Shown here: in pieces, positions 47,239 through 58,474 of the stretch
Layout: each line of letters opens with the position of its first letter
Position numbering within the stretch: position 1 is the first letter of the stretch
Translations under genes and position numbers: made by a program
The notes under the pieces: model-generated
What the model saw: the letters and a program-made list of their open reading frames with translations, nothing else
Told to the model about the DNA's origin: nothing
Database searches by the model: none
Source: Strongyloides papillosus
Lineage: Eukaryota; Nematoda; Chromadorea; Rhabditida; Strongyloididae
DNA length: 64,000 bases
Direction: 5' to 3'
Assembly: GCA_005656395.1 (NCBI GenBank)
Contig: SRSI01000001.1
Location: 1-64,000 of the forward strand

Positions 47239-48793
47239 ATGGAGTTTTCAAAAAGCCAAAGAGGAAATGAAGTCTTCTTACATTATATGGGATTTGAGTA
47301 TATATACTCACGCACTTTAAATAAAGAAAAAACTTAGAGATGCAGAGAACAACGCTCTTCAAAATGCAAAGGGACAATAAAAACGAGAGACAATGAAGTA
47401 GTCCAAGAACCATCGCAGCATTCTCATGGATCTTGTCCTCAGAAGTCTAAAGCCAATATGCTCAGGTATGAAATACGAAAAAATATGCTTTCTCTAAATG
47501 CAACGCCTCGCAATATCATTGGCCACGTATTGGTGGAGAGTAGCAATGAAGTATTGGCGTATATGCCTAAACCCACGTCTCTTGCAAGAAGCCTGAGAAA
47601 CCAAAGATTGTCTAACCATTTGCCAAATCCTGTTGACGAAACTTTTGAAATTCCGAAGAATTATGCTGATTTTTACTTTATGACACTGGTGCTGAAAATA
47701 GAAATCGTATATTGGCATTTGGAAATAGAGACTTGCTTCTTCAGTTAAGCCAGCTGACAATTATTGGAGATAGTACTTTTGATAATTCTCCAAATATATT
47801 TTATCAATTATATACTTGTCATGCTAAAGTAGGTAATTCATACTCACCATGCATCTATTTCCTGCTACCAAAAAAAGATAAAAAAACATACTTGGAGATG
47901 TTCAGAATATTGAAGAAACTCATTCCGAATGTGGTTCCAGAAAAAATTTTGCTTGTGTAATATTTAAATATAAATATTTATAAATGCTAATTAATAATTT
48001 TATTATGATAATTTTAATTATATTATTTTCTATTTAAAAAGCATGTTTTTTATAATAAATCAGTTTAGTCTTCACTGAAATAAATGGATTTTGGTGCTAA
48101 ACTCATAGCCTTAGCTATGAGCAAAGGTTACAACTGCTTGATTTTGAAAAAGCTACAATGAATGCAGCTAGACATGCATTTCAAGACGCAGATATAAAAG
48201 GATGTTTCTTCCATCTCTCACAGAGCTTAATACGTAAAATTAATTCTGTTGTTCTTAAAAGTGTAATAGAGTCCGATATTCAAGTAAAATTGATGCTCAA
48301 GTCACTTTTATCATTAGCCTTTGTCCCTTTGAAAGATGTTCGGAAGAATTTTGATCTACTTTCAGCAACATTTCTTGATGTGGATGCGTATAATGATATA
48401 CTGACATACTTCTTTTCGACTTATATTAAAGGAGCAGCAAGGAGAAATGCACAATTTTCTCCATAAGTCTGGAATTACTTTGACTCTGTACAAGAAGAAT
48501 CTTCCAAGACTACTAATTGTTGCGAAGGATTTCATAACGCATTAAATTAGATCTTCCATTGTAGTTATCCGAATATCTAGCTCTTTCTAGATGGCTTGAA
48601 AAAAGATATGGCTTGTCATAGATTAACATTAGTAAATTCTTGGGCAAATAGACTCGAAGTTAAAAAAAGGAAATATGTTCAGTTGCATGCAGCATTAGCT
48701 TCCGCTGTTGAAAAGTACGAAGAAACTGAAGACAAATTGGCTTACTTTAAGAAGACTTGCCAATTTACAATAATTACACTTTCTAAAAAATAA
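47239..48793 (+). pseudogene. FLYWCH zinc finger / MULE transposase gene, broken
   Basis: The N-terminus from ATG 47239 is a FLYWCH domain (FLHYMGFEYIY, RCREQRSSKCKG, HSHG), where the conserved W is an in-frame TAG at 47335. A frameshift near 47,680 leads to YDTGAENRNRILAFGN, then GDSTFDNSPNIFYQLY (first catalytic D region), PEKILL, then DFEKATMNAARHAF and KGCFFHLSQSL, typical of MULE transposases. The last two blocks are separated by about 175 bp of A+T-rich DNA (47,957-48,133), an insertion or poorly defined intron. The C-terminal part has three in-frame stops before FLDGLKKDMACHRL. Not functional. Confidence 0.85.
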
Positions 48794-49498
48794 ATTAATT
48801 AATTTAAAAATATGTTAAAATTAAAACCAATAATTCTACTTAGTAAATAATCAAATTCTTTTGTAATAAGTTTATTTTTAAAACGGTGGACATTAATCCA
48901 TCGCAAAAATTAATGTCGCACGCGGGAATAACCCGCGAAATTTATAAAGTAAAAAAGGTAATTTTTATTAACAATAAAATAAAAATATCTATATAATTAA
49001 ATAATTATATAAATATTTATTTACAATAAATAAATAATTCGTAGAAATGTTTTTATCTATCTTTATATGGAGACTAGATTACAGCAGTGCTAGTCAAAGA
49101 GAGGTCAGAATCTAAGCCTTATCAATAAATGGATAAAAATTATGTGCTTTTTTTTAAAAAAAATCATAAAAATTCATTCAAAAACACGGATGCTGCACAA
49201 AAGAATTACTACAAATGCTTGAAAATATGTTTATTTATTATTGTTCATGCTTAGAATACCTTTTATTCCAAAAAAAAAATTGCGTTAAATAACAATTTTC
49301 AGCCGAACTGTTAAATAAAATATCTTTGAATGCGGTTTATTGTAAAAATTACGCAGCAAAAATTAAGTAACAGCGCGATTGGCTATAAAGCCATTAGACT
49401 AATGTCCCTTTTCTCACTAAAACATTGTCACAGGGAAAACTTTGAGTGACCACTTTTTACACTACAAAGTTGAATTTTATATCCCTCTTAAAAATTTT
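48794..49498. other. A+T-rich stretch, no gene seen
   Basis: Nothing recognisable between the MULE relic and the minisatellite. Confidence 0.5.
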
Positions 49499-49650
49499 CG
49501 TTTGAGAAATTTTCTGTTGAGAAATTTACTGTTGAGAAATTTTCTGTTGAGAAATTTACTGTTGAGAAATTTATCGTTGAAAAATTTTCCGTTGAAGAAT
49601 TTACCGTTGAGGAACTTTCCATTGAGGAATTTACCGTTGAGAAATGTTCC
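49499..49650 (+). repeat. 15-bp minisatellite, about 10 copies
   Basis: The unit is close to GTTGAGAAATTTTCT. Left copies alternate TTTTCTG and TTTACTG, giving a 30-bp higher-order period. Right copies have drifted to CCGTTGAGGAATTTA. The length of 15 keeps a frame open (repeating leucine-arginine-asparagine), but this is a repeat artefact, not a gene. Confidence 0.85.
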
Positions 49651-49832
49651 GGTCACCAGGAAATATAGCGCTATCTGCGGCAGTAAATATTCTCTAAATC
49701 TGATAACCTTAAATCCGACGTCTTGAAGTTTTCTAATCCTAGAGACCGGAGTTTCTTTTTAAATGGAATGAAAAAATTTTTTTATGCTGCCAACAAGATG
49801 TTGATTCCAACAGTATCTATTTCAAATAAATA

Positions 49833-50734
49833 CAGGGTGGGCCAAAAGTCACGACACAGTTGAAATAAAACACTTTATAACTTTTTTTGTAGATGACATA
49901 TTTTTATGATATTATACGCATTTTGTAGAGAATTTGTTAGAGAATAATATATTACAAGATCGTTCTCAAGAATGAACTTAAAAAAAAGTTTTTTAATTTC
50001 TTAATATTTTACATTTAAAAAAGTATTTCTTAATTTTTTTTTCAATTTAAACTTATTTTTAAGTTTAAAACACATGGATACAATTCGTAATAGGTCAATA
50101 TTTCACGCAATTATGTATGAAAAATGTAATCTTTTAAATGATCACCATTTAATTTCTTGCACAAGCTTGTTCATTATAAAACATTACATATTACTCTTAT
50201 TAAATTGTTTTATTTAACTCTTTGAAATGATTTACAACACTTAATAATGCATGTCTTGACGAAGCTTGGGTCACATTGTAATAGGTTTTGAATAATTTTT
50301 AAGTTGTAACAATTAAATACTTGTTGATGTAGCAATCACGAACTATTTTTGTCCGTTCTTCAGTAGAATATTTTCTTAAAGAGGTAACAACGATAAAAAA
50401 TATTTGAAGTATATTAAGAAAATTAATGTTGTATAAACAAAATATTTTATGAAGAAAAATGTTTTTAACTAACATTTTAAGCATCTATCCTTTATTTTTT
50501 AATTAATTGAAATATTATAAGATGTACTTTATAAACAAAAATACAAACATTTTTATTTAATTTAATACAACTTTTCGTAAAGATTATTCTTGAGAACGAT
50601 CTTGTGATATATTATTCTATAAATCATCCTCTACAATATGCGTATAATATCATTTAAATATGTCAACTACAAAAAAAGTTATAACATTTATAATGTGTTC
50701 CATCCAACTGTGACATGACTTTTGGCCCACCCTG
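49833..50734. mobile_element. IS630/Tc1-mariner-type deletion derivative with long TIRs
   Basis: The ends CAGGGTGGGCCAAAAGTCA and its reverse complement (50716-50734) are bounded by TA on both sides (49831, 50735), the usual target duplication of this superfamily. The inverted similarity continues inward for roughly 140 bp (for example the region around GATCGTTCTCAAGAAT and its mirror). The 902-bp element is too short for a full transposase and keeps only a fragment on the minus strand. Confidence 0.85.
50202..50388 (-). pseudogene. Transposase N-terminal helix-turn-helix relic
   Basis: The minus strand reads RKYSTEERTKIVRDCYI and, after a frameshift, FKTYYNVTQASSRHALLS and VVNHFKEL. This resembles the N-terminal helix-turn-helix of IS630-like transposases (DUF4817-type). 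No catalytic domain remains. Confidence 0.6.
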
Positions 50735-50736
50735 TA

Positions 50737-51756
50737 TATTAAATTTCGACTGAATTACAACATTCTGAAATTGACTGTCAAAAAGCGACAATTTCAATCA
50801 AACAACTTAATAATTATTTAATACTTTTAGATACTTCGAAAAGTAAAACAGAATATTTCAAAATTTATTAAGTATTTTTCATTTTAATATCCAAACTTTT
50901 TTAATATTTATTGTGTTAATAAAAATTTTTAGTAAAGTACTTTTACTATTTTTTGGCATCATTTTTAGTAAATACCATTGTTTTTTGTTATAAATTAAGA
51001 GCAAAAATAAAATTTGTACTTTGTTAATAACATAATAAAAACGGCAATATTTACCCATTATCACAATGTACCGAATAAATACATTACTTATCGTTGTAAA
51101 AGCTCTTTTCTTTCATAAAATGTCAAAAATATTTTTTTATTAAAATTACTGCTTAATAACACTTTTGTATTTAAATTTATGAGCTAAAATTACAACTCAA
51201 TTTGCTCAAAAAATTGAATATTCATAAGATATAAATGAATGTTATAAACCAGTGCGACGAAAAATGATTTTTTTTTTCTATGTGAATAATAAATCATTTG
51301 TCTAAACTTCTAAAATAATGTTATCGGAATAATTATAGTACTTTTTTTATGAAATTTCACTATTGATTGCATTTAGCTCTTAGTGTGTCTTTTTTTCCAA
51401 TAATCATAAGTCGTAATGGACACCACCTACTTATCAAAATCATCCACTCATTTTTAATCTCATATAAATATCTAAGTTATCTTCATTTTATTTAAGTCTT
51501 AGCACTTGATTGGTATTAAGAATAATGGAAAAAAACAAACACATGGCATCATCAATTTTACCTATAAATACATTTAATGTCATACAAAATAGTAATTATT
51601 AAAACATTGTAGATTTAGATAAGAAAAATTGTCAAGGGTAAGTAAGGCTATTTTGTAATGGTTTTTATTATTGATTTATTGTTGTTATAGTTTTTTAATC
51701 TACCATAAATTTAACATAATCATTAACCCTTATTATCATGAATTTAAACAGTGGAT
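50737..51756. other. A+T-rich stretch, no gene seen
   Basis: No reliable ORF, RNA gene or repeat recognised. Short open frames here are compositional. Confidence 0.5.
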
Positions 51757-51996
51757 ATATATTGTTAATCACCTAAAAATTTATGTTTTTTTTTTTAAAT
51801 CCAATTTGAAATATTTAATCAGTAACTTTTATTTTTTAACTATTCATTATTTATAAATGATATTATAATAAAGATATAGAAGAGAATGTGATTTTTAAAT
51901 TAAATATAATATCATTTAAAAATAATAAGTAAAAAAAAAGTTACTTATTAAATATTTTAAAGGGGTTTTTTGAAAAACTTTTAGGTGATTAACAAT
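51757..51996. repeat. Foldback element (large inverted repeat)
   Basis: Left arm 51757-51867 and right arm 51905-51996 are inverted copies separated by about 37 nt. Matching blocks are ATTGTTAATCACCTAAAA with TTTTAGGTGATTAACAAT, and AAATGATATTATA with TATAATATCATTT next to the loop. The arms contain mismatches and gaps in T-runs. It could be a MITE or form a long hairpin transcript; no target duplication was identified. Confidence 0.7.
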
Positions 51997-52112
51997 AAAT
52001 GTCTATCAAAATTTTAAAATTATTAAAAAGGTGTTTCAAAATTTATGTCTTAATATATACAAAATTTCAATAAATAATTTCAAGTAAATTATGGTTCTGT
52101 AGGTAGTTTTTT

Positions 52113-52522
52113 ATACAAAAGACAATTCATTAGATTTTTAGATACGATTTATAAAAATATTTAGTTATTTAATTTACCAAATATTTATAGAAAATGCTTT
52201 AAAAGGACCTTCATAAGAATATTATTGTTAGATAAAGATAATCTTAAATATATTTATATTTGAAATAATATTTGAATTTAGTTTATTTATAATAAAACTA
52301 ATTTATATGACTTCGTTTTTATTAAAATTTTTATAAAACGGATGGAACATTTATTGAATATACTTGAATAATTACCTAAAAATGTACTTTTATTACAATA
52401 AATTACTCAAGAATATATTCCTTTTTGTAAATAATTTCAAGGAAATAACATTTTAAAATGAAATTCTTCCATATGGAGTCACTTTATTAACTAAAAATAC
52501 TCTAATAAATTGTCTTTTGTAT
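52113..52522. repeat. Possible TIR element of about 410 bp
   Basis: ATACAAAAGACAATTCATTAG at the left is mirrored by CTAATAAATTGTCTTTTGTAT at the right, with CTAAAAAT continuing inward. No coding sequence inside. The right end touches the 409-bp tandem duplication exactly. Confidence 0.45.
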
Positions 52523-53340
52523 AAACCAGCCTTAGACCCGCCTTCGGCTGGTCAGGGCTGGTCCGCAGAGCATATTTTTTATTAAAGCATTTTTATACTA
52601 AATTATTAATCAAAGTATGTGTATAAAAAAATTGTTTCACTAAATTAGACATTTCTGGAGAAAGAAGATAACCCGAAATACATTGTTAAAATATATGAAA
52701 TATTTTTAAGTTTGAGAATCATTTCATAACGTTTACATTCATTGAAACTGTTTAGTTAAATAAAATATCCACCTAACAAAAAAAATCTTATTTATATCCA
52801 AAAGATGAATAAAAATTAAAATTCGAATCATTCCAAGTAACAATTTAAGTGACTATTCATCATATTTTTTAAATTGGTATAAACAATTTAATATAGTTGC
52901 TTTATTAACTATATATTTGCTTTTATTTTACAAACCAGCCTTAGACCCGCCTTCGGCAGGTCAAAGCTGGTCCGCAGAGCATATTTTTAAATAAAGAATT
53001 TTTATACAAAATCATTAATCAAAGTATCTGTATAAAAAAATTGTTTTATTAAATTACAAATTTCTGGAGAAAAAAGATAACCGAAAATACATTGTTATAA
53101 AATATGAAATATTTCTGATTGTGAGAATCATTTTATAACGTCTACGTTTATTGAAGCTGACTAGTTAAGTGAAAAATTTACCCAACAAAAAGAAATTTAT
53201 ATCCAAAAAGTGAATAAAAATGAATATTTGAAACAATCCAAGTAACTATTTAGGTGACTCCTCATTATATGTTTGAAATTGGTATAAACAATTTGATATC
53301 ATTGCTCTATTAACTACACATTTAACTTAATTTTACAAAT
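52523..53340 (+). repeat. 409-bp tandem duplication, two diverged copies
   Basis: Copies at 52523-52931 and 52932-53340 start with the G+C-rich string AAACCAGCCTTAGACCCGCC, then TTCGGC, ACCAGCC/GGCTGGT hairpin-like parts and GGTCCGCAGAGCATATTTTT. This first 50 bp is better conserved than the rest, which suggests selection or a structural role. No ORF inside. Confidence 0.8.
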
Positions 53341-54286
53341 ATGTAAATGAGAAAAAACAAAAAAATTAATACCTAAAAAAACTTTTTCGTTTTTAAGCTA
53401 CAAACTTCGTTATGGTTTTATATTAAAAATCAAACTTTGATCTATATACTACATTTAATTTTATTTAAAACAACTTTTTATAAGCTATAATATTTAAAAA
53501 ATTTTATTTCTACTAAAAAAATGGTTGTCACACATTTGCCCATAACTTTACTAATTTCTTGTTAGTCATTTTAATATTAAATTCTTCTTTTCCATACTTG
53601 TACCTTATAAATTACAAAGTTTAATCAACTTTTAAAAGAGTTATTTTTGGAACAAAACTATGCAAAGATGTGGCTAAAAAGTGTAGTTTTCTAAAAATAT
53701 TTTGGCCAGTTATAGATCAAAATTTTCCGAGATTTATTTTTCCCTCTAAGTTGGAAAAAAATACATCAAATGACTATTTGACCATAAAAATTTATCAACT
53801 TTGGAAAGTGTTATGTCTAGAAGAAAATTGACTTTTACAAAGGAAATAGAAAAAAGAGAGAGAAATGAAATTAAAATTGGCATAAATCGTTTCGTATATA
53901 AGCTATAAACTTCGCAATAGTCTTATTTTTTAAGTTAGACTTAAATCTATATAAAAAAACCATATCAACTTGGTTTTATGAAGTTTTAATGAGGTAATAT
54001 CTATCTAACTTTTTAATTTTTACGAAAAAAATGGTCATCACTCATTGACCAATAACTTTGCTAATTCTTTATTAATCTAAATTCTATAAAGTTTCCCCCT
54101 TATTCCTGACTTTTACATTTCAAATGAGTTAAAAACCAAAATAATCAGTTCACTTCTACAAAAGTTTTTTGAAAGACAAAACTATGCAAAAATGTGTCAA
54201 AAAAGTGGTGTTTTTTAAACATAACTTGGCCGATTATAAACCATAAGTTTTGAGACCCATTTTCCGCACTAAGTTGAAAAAAAATA

Positions 54287-55570
54287 TTAGGTTGTCCCAG
54301 CCAAAATGACTATTTTCAACCCTAATTTTTAAATGTACATAACTTTTTTAAAAATAAATATTTTTATTCAAGATGAAAACCATTACAATCTGCACATTGT
54401 TGTCAACGAGATGCAATCTTATTGATTCTATATACATAGAAATCCGGGCTTCTATATTCAATGAAAGCTTCAAAGGCAGTTTTAAGATTCTCATCATTTC
54501 TGAAGATTTTCTATGTTAAGGAATTGTTGAGATGTTTGAAAAAGTGTAAATCTGTTAAAGCAAGGTCAGATGTATATGCAGGATGAAGCAGAGTTTTATA
54601 CTTTAATTTTCCCGATTTCTAGAAAGTCATTTTTGAAAAATGCGGTCTTGCACTATAATAAAGAAGGATTACTCCTTTTTCATTGGCTACTGTAGGCATT
54701 TTTCATAACAATTTTTGACTTATTTCCACATGTTTTTTACAGTTGGGCATGAAATTATGCTTTCAACAGGTTTCACGAATTTATAATGAATAACACATGC
54801 ACCAGACAACCGAAAAGTTATCAGAACCTTTTTTGTAATACTTTGGGTATCGAAAAGTGTTTCGGAGCTTTATTTTTGTTCAACCATTGTCCAGTTTGTT
54901 CTAAATTGTCGTAAAGAATCAGCTTTTCAACATAGGTAGCAAGACGTCTAAGAAATGGGTCATTTTTGTTTCGTAAAATGAGGAGAGAACAAACTTCATA
55001 GAGACAAAATTTTTGATATTCGTTTTATTCGTGAGGTACTCATTTGTCAAGCTTTCTGTCTTTTCTCTTTTCTTTAAGTGATGGGAAATTGTTGATTTAA
55101 ATACATTTTACTCTTCTGCAAGTTTCCTAACATATTGTGCGTTGATTGGCTTCAAAAGCCTTTCGTAGTTCACCGTTGTCAAAAACAGACTCAGGTCTTT
55201 TACGCCCTTCGTTTTTGAGATTCTCATTGCCTACTTTAAATTTATTAACCTATCTTTGCATATTAGAAACATTGACAAGACTCTCTCCGAAAGATTCATT
55301 AATTTTCTGAGTTGTTTTTTGCAACATTATTACCACGTTTGAATTCATAAAGTATAATATTACGAATACCACGTTTTGACAGCATTGTTTGTTTGTGAAA
55401 AAAGATAATGATAAACAGTGCTCATAGCAATGATATATATATTATCATGTAGAAGAGATTTAGAAGAATCTAATAGTTTGTTTTTTATACCAAAACATAG
55501 CTAGTCATTTGAGAAAACACATATCAAACAACCTGTATCAAAAATAGTCATTTTAGATGGGACAACCTAA
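54287..55570 (-). mobile_element. Mariner element, full length (1,284 bp), dead
   Basis: The ends TTAGGTTGTCCCA and the mirrored TGGGACAACCTAA carry inverted repeats of about 30 bp and are bounded by TA (54285-54286, 55571-55572). The length is that of a complete mariner. The transposase lies on the minus strand. Confidence 0.9.
54367..55385 (-). pseudogene. Mariner transposase, inactive
   Basis: Starts [20 protein letters not shown] at 55385 and shows LRNKNDPFLRRL, ILYDNLEQTGQWLNK, ARPHFSKMTF and YTSDLALTDLHFFKHL, ending near NGFHLE. The catalytic motif VTCDEKW has become ATYVEKL and LLHDNARPH has become LLYYSARPH, so two of three catalytic aspartates are lost. Several stops and frameshifts are also present. 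Confidence 0.85.
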
Positions 55571-55630
55571 TATATCAAATGACTATTTGTCCATAAAAAT
55601 TTATCAAGTTTGGAGAGAGTTATGTTTGTA

Positions 55631-56646
55631 CTCACAAATTATTGTATCGAAATACACGGACCATTCTCTAGAATGAGACGATACAATAATTAATTATTTT
55701 TGCATATATTTTTACGTATATGCGTACATTAGCGTCATGAAATTATTTTTTGTGATATATTAAATTTAAAACTTTTCGAATCGAATTATAATAAAATTTG
55801 ATTTCTTATGGTTTCATCCTCATCTGGATTTTTTTTTATTTTTGGAAGGAAAATAAAATAATTTAAAAAACATTCGCCAAATTTAAGTAAATGAAATTAA
55901 CTTGAAAAACATATGAAAATCATTCATATTTGTTGATAAAATATATTATAAACACAAAAATTACAATAAGTTACAGAATTTATGGAAATTAAAGGTATTT
56001 GAGATTGAATTTAGTTTACATAGTAAATTTTAAAAGGTTTTATTGGCCTCCCTGTGTTGGTACAATTGATCTAGAAGAAAATGCACCTAAATATATTTTC
56101 AAGGCTAATTTATTTCTAAAATTCAACTTATTTTATAGACAATAAATTATAATAAAAGAGACATTTTATTCAAATTTATATAGATAATATTCATTTTCTT
56201 ATTACATAAGAAAAAAAAAATAAGAATTATACGTGGTATTGTGCTTAAAAACGATTCAAAAATATTTGCTATCTACTTTCTACAATGGCATTGTAATTGG
56301 TATATTTTTTACTGCTAAATTAAAAGGTTAGAGAAATTTTAATTAATTTTTAAAAGTAACAAATTTTGTGTTCGAAAGGTGTTAGCAAATTTGTTATATT
56401 TATGATATTTTAATTCAATATATTTATGAAAAAATAAATTTATTTAACATACATTCAAAATCATCTTATAATTTTATCGCATGCATTATTTGAATATGCA
56501 GTGATTTGATGACATTATAAATCAAAACGGTGAAATAAATTAAGAAAAAAATTGAATTTTAAAAATTGTACCGACCAAAATGTAAAATGAGTCAAAAAAG
56601 AGCAAAATGATTAAATTAGACGGAATACGATACAATAATTTGTGAG
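55631..56646. mobile_element. Non-autonomous TIR element, about 1,016 bp
   Basis: CTCACAAATTATTGTATCG at the left end is mirrored by CGATACAATAATTTGTGAG at the right end (19 bp perfect). Comparison with the neighbouring repeat copy shows an insertion here. Flanks TGTA and TGTG could be a 4-bp target duplication with one change. No transposase remains inside, so the superfamily is uncertain. Confidence 0.7.
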
Positions 56647-57334
56647 TGTGGAACAAAATTGATTTTTACAATAAAAATAGATAAAAAGCAAAAAAGTTGA
56701 CATTCAAATTAATATAACTTCTTTCGTAGTTGAGCTAAAAAAATCGTTAGACTCTTATTTTTTAAGTTAGACATAGATCTATATAATAGATACTATTTTG
56801 TTTGTTTTCGTCAAGTTATGACTGAGTTATGACTATTTAACGTTTAAGATGTTTTTTCGAAATGGCCACCACTCTTTGAGCCATAACTCGGCCAATTATA
56901 AATCAAATCTAATGTTACTAAGCTTGCGAACTATTCTAGAATTTTACCTTTCGAATGAGATATAAAACACTTTCTTTCGTAAACTTTGAAGAGTGTTTTT
57001 TCGAGATAACTTGGCCAATTATAGCCCAAAACATTCGAGACCCACTTTTCCTCCTAATTTAGAAAAAAAAACATCTTTTGGCTATTTACTCGTAAAAATC
57101 GGTTAAATTCGAAGAGAGATATGTTAAAGACAAAATTTTTTTCCTTATTTCTTTTTGGTATAGATTAAAAAATTATTACATATTTCTTATATTTCAAATA
57201 TATTCATATGTTCATAAAAATTATTAAACAACCAAAAAGAAATGAAAAAACACTAAAATATAGTAGTGGAGATTGATAAACTCTGGTGAATTTTAAATTA
57301 TGTTTTCTGGAAAAGTGCGTCTTCCTTTCGCTAA

Positions 57335-57421
57335 CCAACTATAGCTCAGTTTTTAGAGCGGAGGACTGTAGATTTAATTGCTGATATCCTTAGGTCACTG
57401 GTTCGAATCCGGTTGATTGAA
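57335..57421 (+). tRNA. tRNA-Tyr (GTA) with 14-nt intron
   Basis: D-arm TAGCTCAG...GAGC, anticodon loop CTGTAG-A with anticodon GTA, and T-arm ACTGGTTCGAATCCGGT are clear. The 14-nt intron ATTTAATTGCTGAT follows position 37, as usual in eukaryotic tRNA-Tyr. The acceptor stem CCAACTA/TGATTGA has mismatches at pairs 1-72 and 5-68, so the gene may be weak or decaying. Confidence 0.8.
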
Positions 57422-58228
57422 AACTCCTTCTATATAGAAGTTGTATTTATAGTATTTTTTTATCAAAAAACAATAGTTTCAATGCATTTTGAAATTTATT
57501 CTGTATTAAATTAACTATAGAAAAAAATTTAGGAATATATATTATACTTTTATATAAATAAATAGCAATACAATCACATTTTTGATTTAAAATTAACTAA
57601 TTTATTTTTAAACAAAATGTTCCATTTACCTTTATTGTATTAAATAGAGAAAATTTTAATATATTTGATATTCTTTAAAATAAAAAATATTTTTTCAAAC
57701 ATTTTGCATAATCTGTTAATTTACTCCCCCGACAGCGGACTTAACTCAGTGGTAGAGAGCTCGCGGTAACACGTCAACTCTACAATGCCTTTTTTACAAA
57801 TTCACCGTGATACATAAAACTCCAAATTTGTGTTAAAAGTACCTTTTCAAAATAAGTTTAGGTGTGGAGTATTAACAAATATAATAATAAAAAAACATCA
57901 AAATTACACTATTTTTATCAATTTGTTGATAAGTTTTGACCAGTGGCCTTCCTTTAACTAGCGTCGCATAGTCTAGTCCTCATATAAGGAATTAGTAGAA
58001 ACATCCTAGGAATTATTTTTTAACAAAATTTAACTGATACAGTCGTAATAAAAATTTTTTAAAAAAAAATTTTCGATGCAATATTTTTTTGTTTATACAG
58101 TTTTACTTTAAGCATGTCATATTTTTGAAAAAAAACACAAAATTTATTTATTTTTTAAAAATGACAAAGAAAAAATTATTACTATTTTTTGGAAAAATGT
58201 ATATATTATGTGTACTTTTGTTTTTTTT

Positions 58229-58295
58229 AAAGTGACAGAAAAATTTTAAGTGAATGAAATGAAATAAGTGTAGGGTTGGTTTTTCCGACGTCGTC
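58229..58295 (+). promoter_or_regulatory. SL-type promoter inside the tRNA-inserted element
   Basis: AAAGTGACA, AAGTGAATGAAATGAAATA, GTGTAGG and GTCGTC match the array SL promoters in order and spacing, while the sequence farther upstream does not match. Conservation stops at the start of the promoter, as expected for a copied functional block. Confidence 0.7.
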
Positions 58296-58474
58296 GGTTT
58301 ATAAAACCCAGTTTCTCGATAGTCGAGAATACTGAGGTTTGCATTTTATTTATTGCATAGTGGAAATACACTGTTTTCACTATGCAATTTCTAAAATGCA
58401 TTTTTTGTCAAAAAACCGTGATTTTTCTAAATCGCGTTTTTTGACAGAAAATTTTGAATAGTTGACGTGCACCC
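58296..58474 (+). ncRNA. SL-like RNA gene with altered loop and no splice donor
   Basis: The first 19 nt, GGTTTATAAAACCCAGTTT, equal the array SL exon. The following GAG-GTAAT donor is replaced by CTCGATAGTCGAG, which forms a tight hairpin, and the outer pairing with ACTGAGGTTT is kept. Two more stems follow: TGCATTTTA/TAAAATGCA around TTGCATAGTG/CACTATGCAA (58340-58400), and TGTCA...TGACA over U/A-rich arms (58406-58446). An Sm-like site AATTTTGAA is at 58450-58458. It resembles a capped Sm-class RNA but cannot donate a leader in the usual way. The 3' end is assumed to lie near the element end. Confidence 0.55.

Larger units (their letters stand above)
53341..57170 (+). repeat. Three diverged copies of a ~510-bp repeat, middle copy split by two transposons
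   Basis: Anchor strings such as AAGCTATAAACTTCG and TATTTTTTAAGTTAGAC recur near 53,395, 53,902 and 56,731. Other shared parts are CAAATGACTATTTG, CATAAAAATTTATCAA and GGCCAATTATA. The middle copy contains a mariner (54287-55570) and a second TIR element (55631-56646); removing both gives a period close to 510-530 bp. No coding content seen. Confidence 0.7.
57765..58474. mobile_element. tRNA-inserted TIR element carrying an SL-like RNA gene (710 bp)
   Basis: The left end GGTAACACGTCAACT and the reverse complement of the right end, GGGTGCACGTCAACT, share a perfect 10-bp core CACGTCAACT. It is flanked by AGAGCTCGC (57756-57764) and AGTGCTCGC (58475-58483), a 9-bp duplication with one change. 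A 9-bp duplication suits Mutator-like elements, though piggyback of another superfamily is not excluded. No transposase is present. A second copy starts at 63842 and matches over the 159 bp visible with about two differences. Confidence 0.75.

Noticed and set aside
47494..47760. 88-aa ORF on the minus strand over the MULE relic
   Set aside because: Antisense shadow of the transposase frame, which shows family motifs on the plus strand.
49442..49726. 94-aa ORF with repeated LRN pattern
   Set aside because: Produced by the 15-bp minisatellite, whose period is a multiple of three.
57842..58020. Possible additional small RNA in the left half of the tRNA-inserted element (CTAGCGTCGCATAGTCTAG region)
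   Set aside because: Short pairings are visible but no match to U1, U2, U5, U6, 7SK or snoRNA boxes could be made.
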